Shown here piece by piece: positions 26,091 to 26,180 of a stretch of 26,180 nucleotides of DNA. The position numbers and the translations under genes are program-made. The DNA is from a virus, in the IMG/VR virus record IMGVR_UViG_3300010157_000214, positions 1 to 26,180 of that record; one strand, written 5' to 3'. The first letter of the stretch is position 1. The number at the start of each line of letters is the position of its first letter. A model generated the notes under the pieces. The model saw nothing but the letters and a program-made list of their open reading frames with translations, made no database searches and was not told the origin of the DNA.

Positions 26091-26180
26091 TTACTTACCG
26101 TTTCTTGATTGAAGTAATATATTATCAAAGAACTCTTTTTTTGTTCCTTTATCAGTATTAAACGCACCTTTAAGTACAGT
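26091..26180 (-). CDS. C-terminal end of an upstream gene (cut by window edge)
   Basis: The minus strand is open from the window edge to a TAA at 26091-26093, giving 29 residues that read VLKGAFNTDKGTKKEFFDN and end in SRNGK. Too short to assign. It lies 60 nt upstream of the glycosyltransferase start, as expected for the preceding gene in this tightly packed block. The frame could be open by chance. Confidence 0.4.
   Translation of the reverse strand, partial: TVLKGAFNTDKGTKKEFFDNILLQSRNGK

Noticed and set aside
1-26180. tRNA genes, CRISPR arrays, integrase, att sites and insertion sequences
   Set aside because: Read on both strands, no cloverleaf-like segment, spaced repeat array, recombinase or terminal inverted repeats were seen; gaps are too short to hide them.

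Overview
The window looks like part of a T4-like tailed phage (myovirus-type) genome of the kind found in marine or freshwater bacteria. The supporting evidence is a PhoH-like protein end, a gp44-type sliding-clamp loader subunit, a phage co-chaperonin, a collagen-like tail fibre with an S74 chaperone domain, homing-endonuclease-like genes, and TATAAATA-type (T4 late) promoters. The DNA is AT-rich and almost wall-to-wall coding. Nearly every gene is on the minus strand, with ATGA-type start/stop overlaps between neighbours. No gene-free stretch exceeds about 165 bases. No tRNA, rRNA, CRISPR array, integrase or insertion sequence was seen.

Layout by coordinate (minus-strand transcription runs from high to low numbers). 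1-280: the end of a plus-strand phoH-like gene, converging on the clamp loader across a perfect 12-bp stem that can terminate both ways. 283-2913: clamp loader, two small phage proteins, a nucleotidyltransferase, and a GIY-YIG-like endonuclease with its own late promoter. 2968-4693: small proteins, a GroES/gp31-like co-chaperonin, and a 171-residue piece of DnaE-type polymerase that ends before the catalytic aspartates. 4695-8535: a virion module with a small structural protein, a 1067-residue tail fibre and a small acidic protein, each behind a late-type promoter. 8613-8984: one plus-strand gene for an Ala/Pro/Lys-rich, H1-like protein, overlapping tail-to-tail with uvsE. 8970-10582: UV-damage endonuclease with an AbrB-like protein and other small genes. 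10614-15627: a sugar and oxygenase module made of a 2OG-Fe(II) oxygenase, UDP-glucuronate decarboxylase, a TPR-FkbM methyltransferase-2OG oxygenase fusion, a GH130-like propeller protein, a MazG-type pyrophosphohydrolase and a small membrane protein. 15614-17453: a QueD-like protein, a second endonuclease and ClpP. 17453-25284: a long run of small, mostly unrecognised genes typical of phage early or host-takeover regions, with a second MazG/HisE-type enzyme. 25299-26030: a GT-A-like glycosyltransferase. The right end cuts into one more reading frame.

Two promoter classes are visible. T4-type late promoters (TATAAATA and CATAAATA/AATAAATA variants) precede the virion genes and both endonucleases. 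Sigma70-type promoters with exact 17-bp spacers precede other genes. In three of the four best sigma70 promoters the TGA stop codon of the upstream gene lies inside the -35 box. In three of them the -10 box sits only 5-6 nt before an ATG that has no Shine-Dalgarno sequence, which predicts leaderless mRNAs. In the fourth arrangement the -35 box is the loop of an intrinsic terminator. Together these form a very compact way of resetting transcription between overlapping phage genes, and they are the most interesting signal in the window. Next in interest are the three-part TPR-FkbM-2OG protein in its glycan cluster, the non-catalytic DnaE fragment, and a possible vestigial queD start stranded upstream of the second endonuclease.
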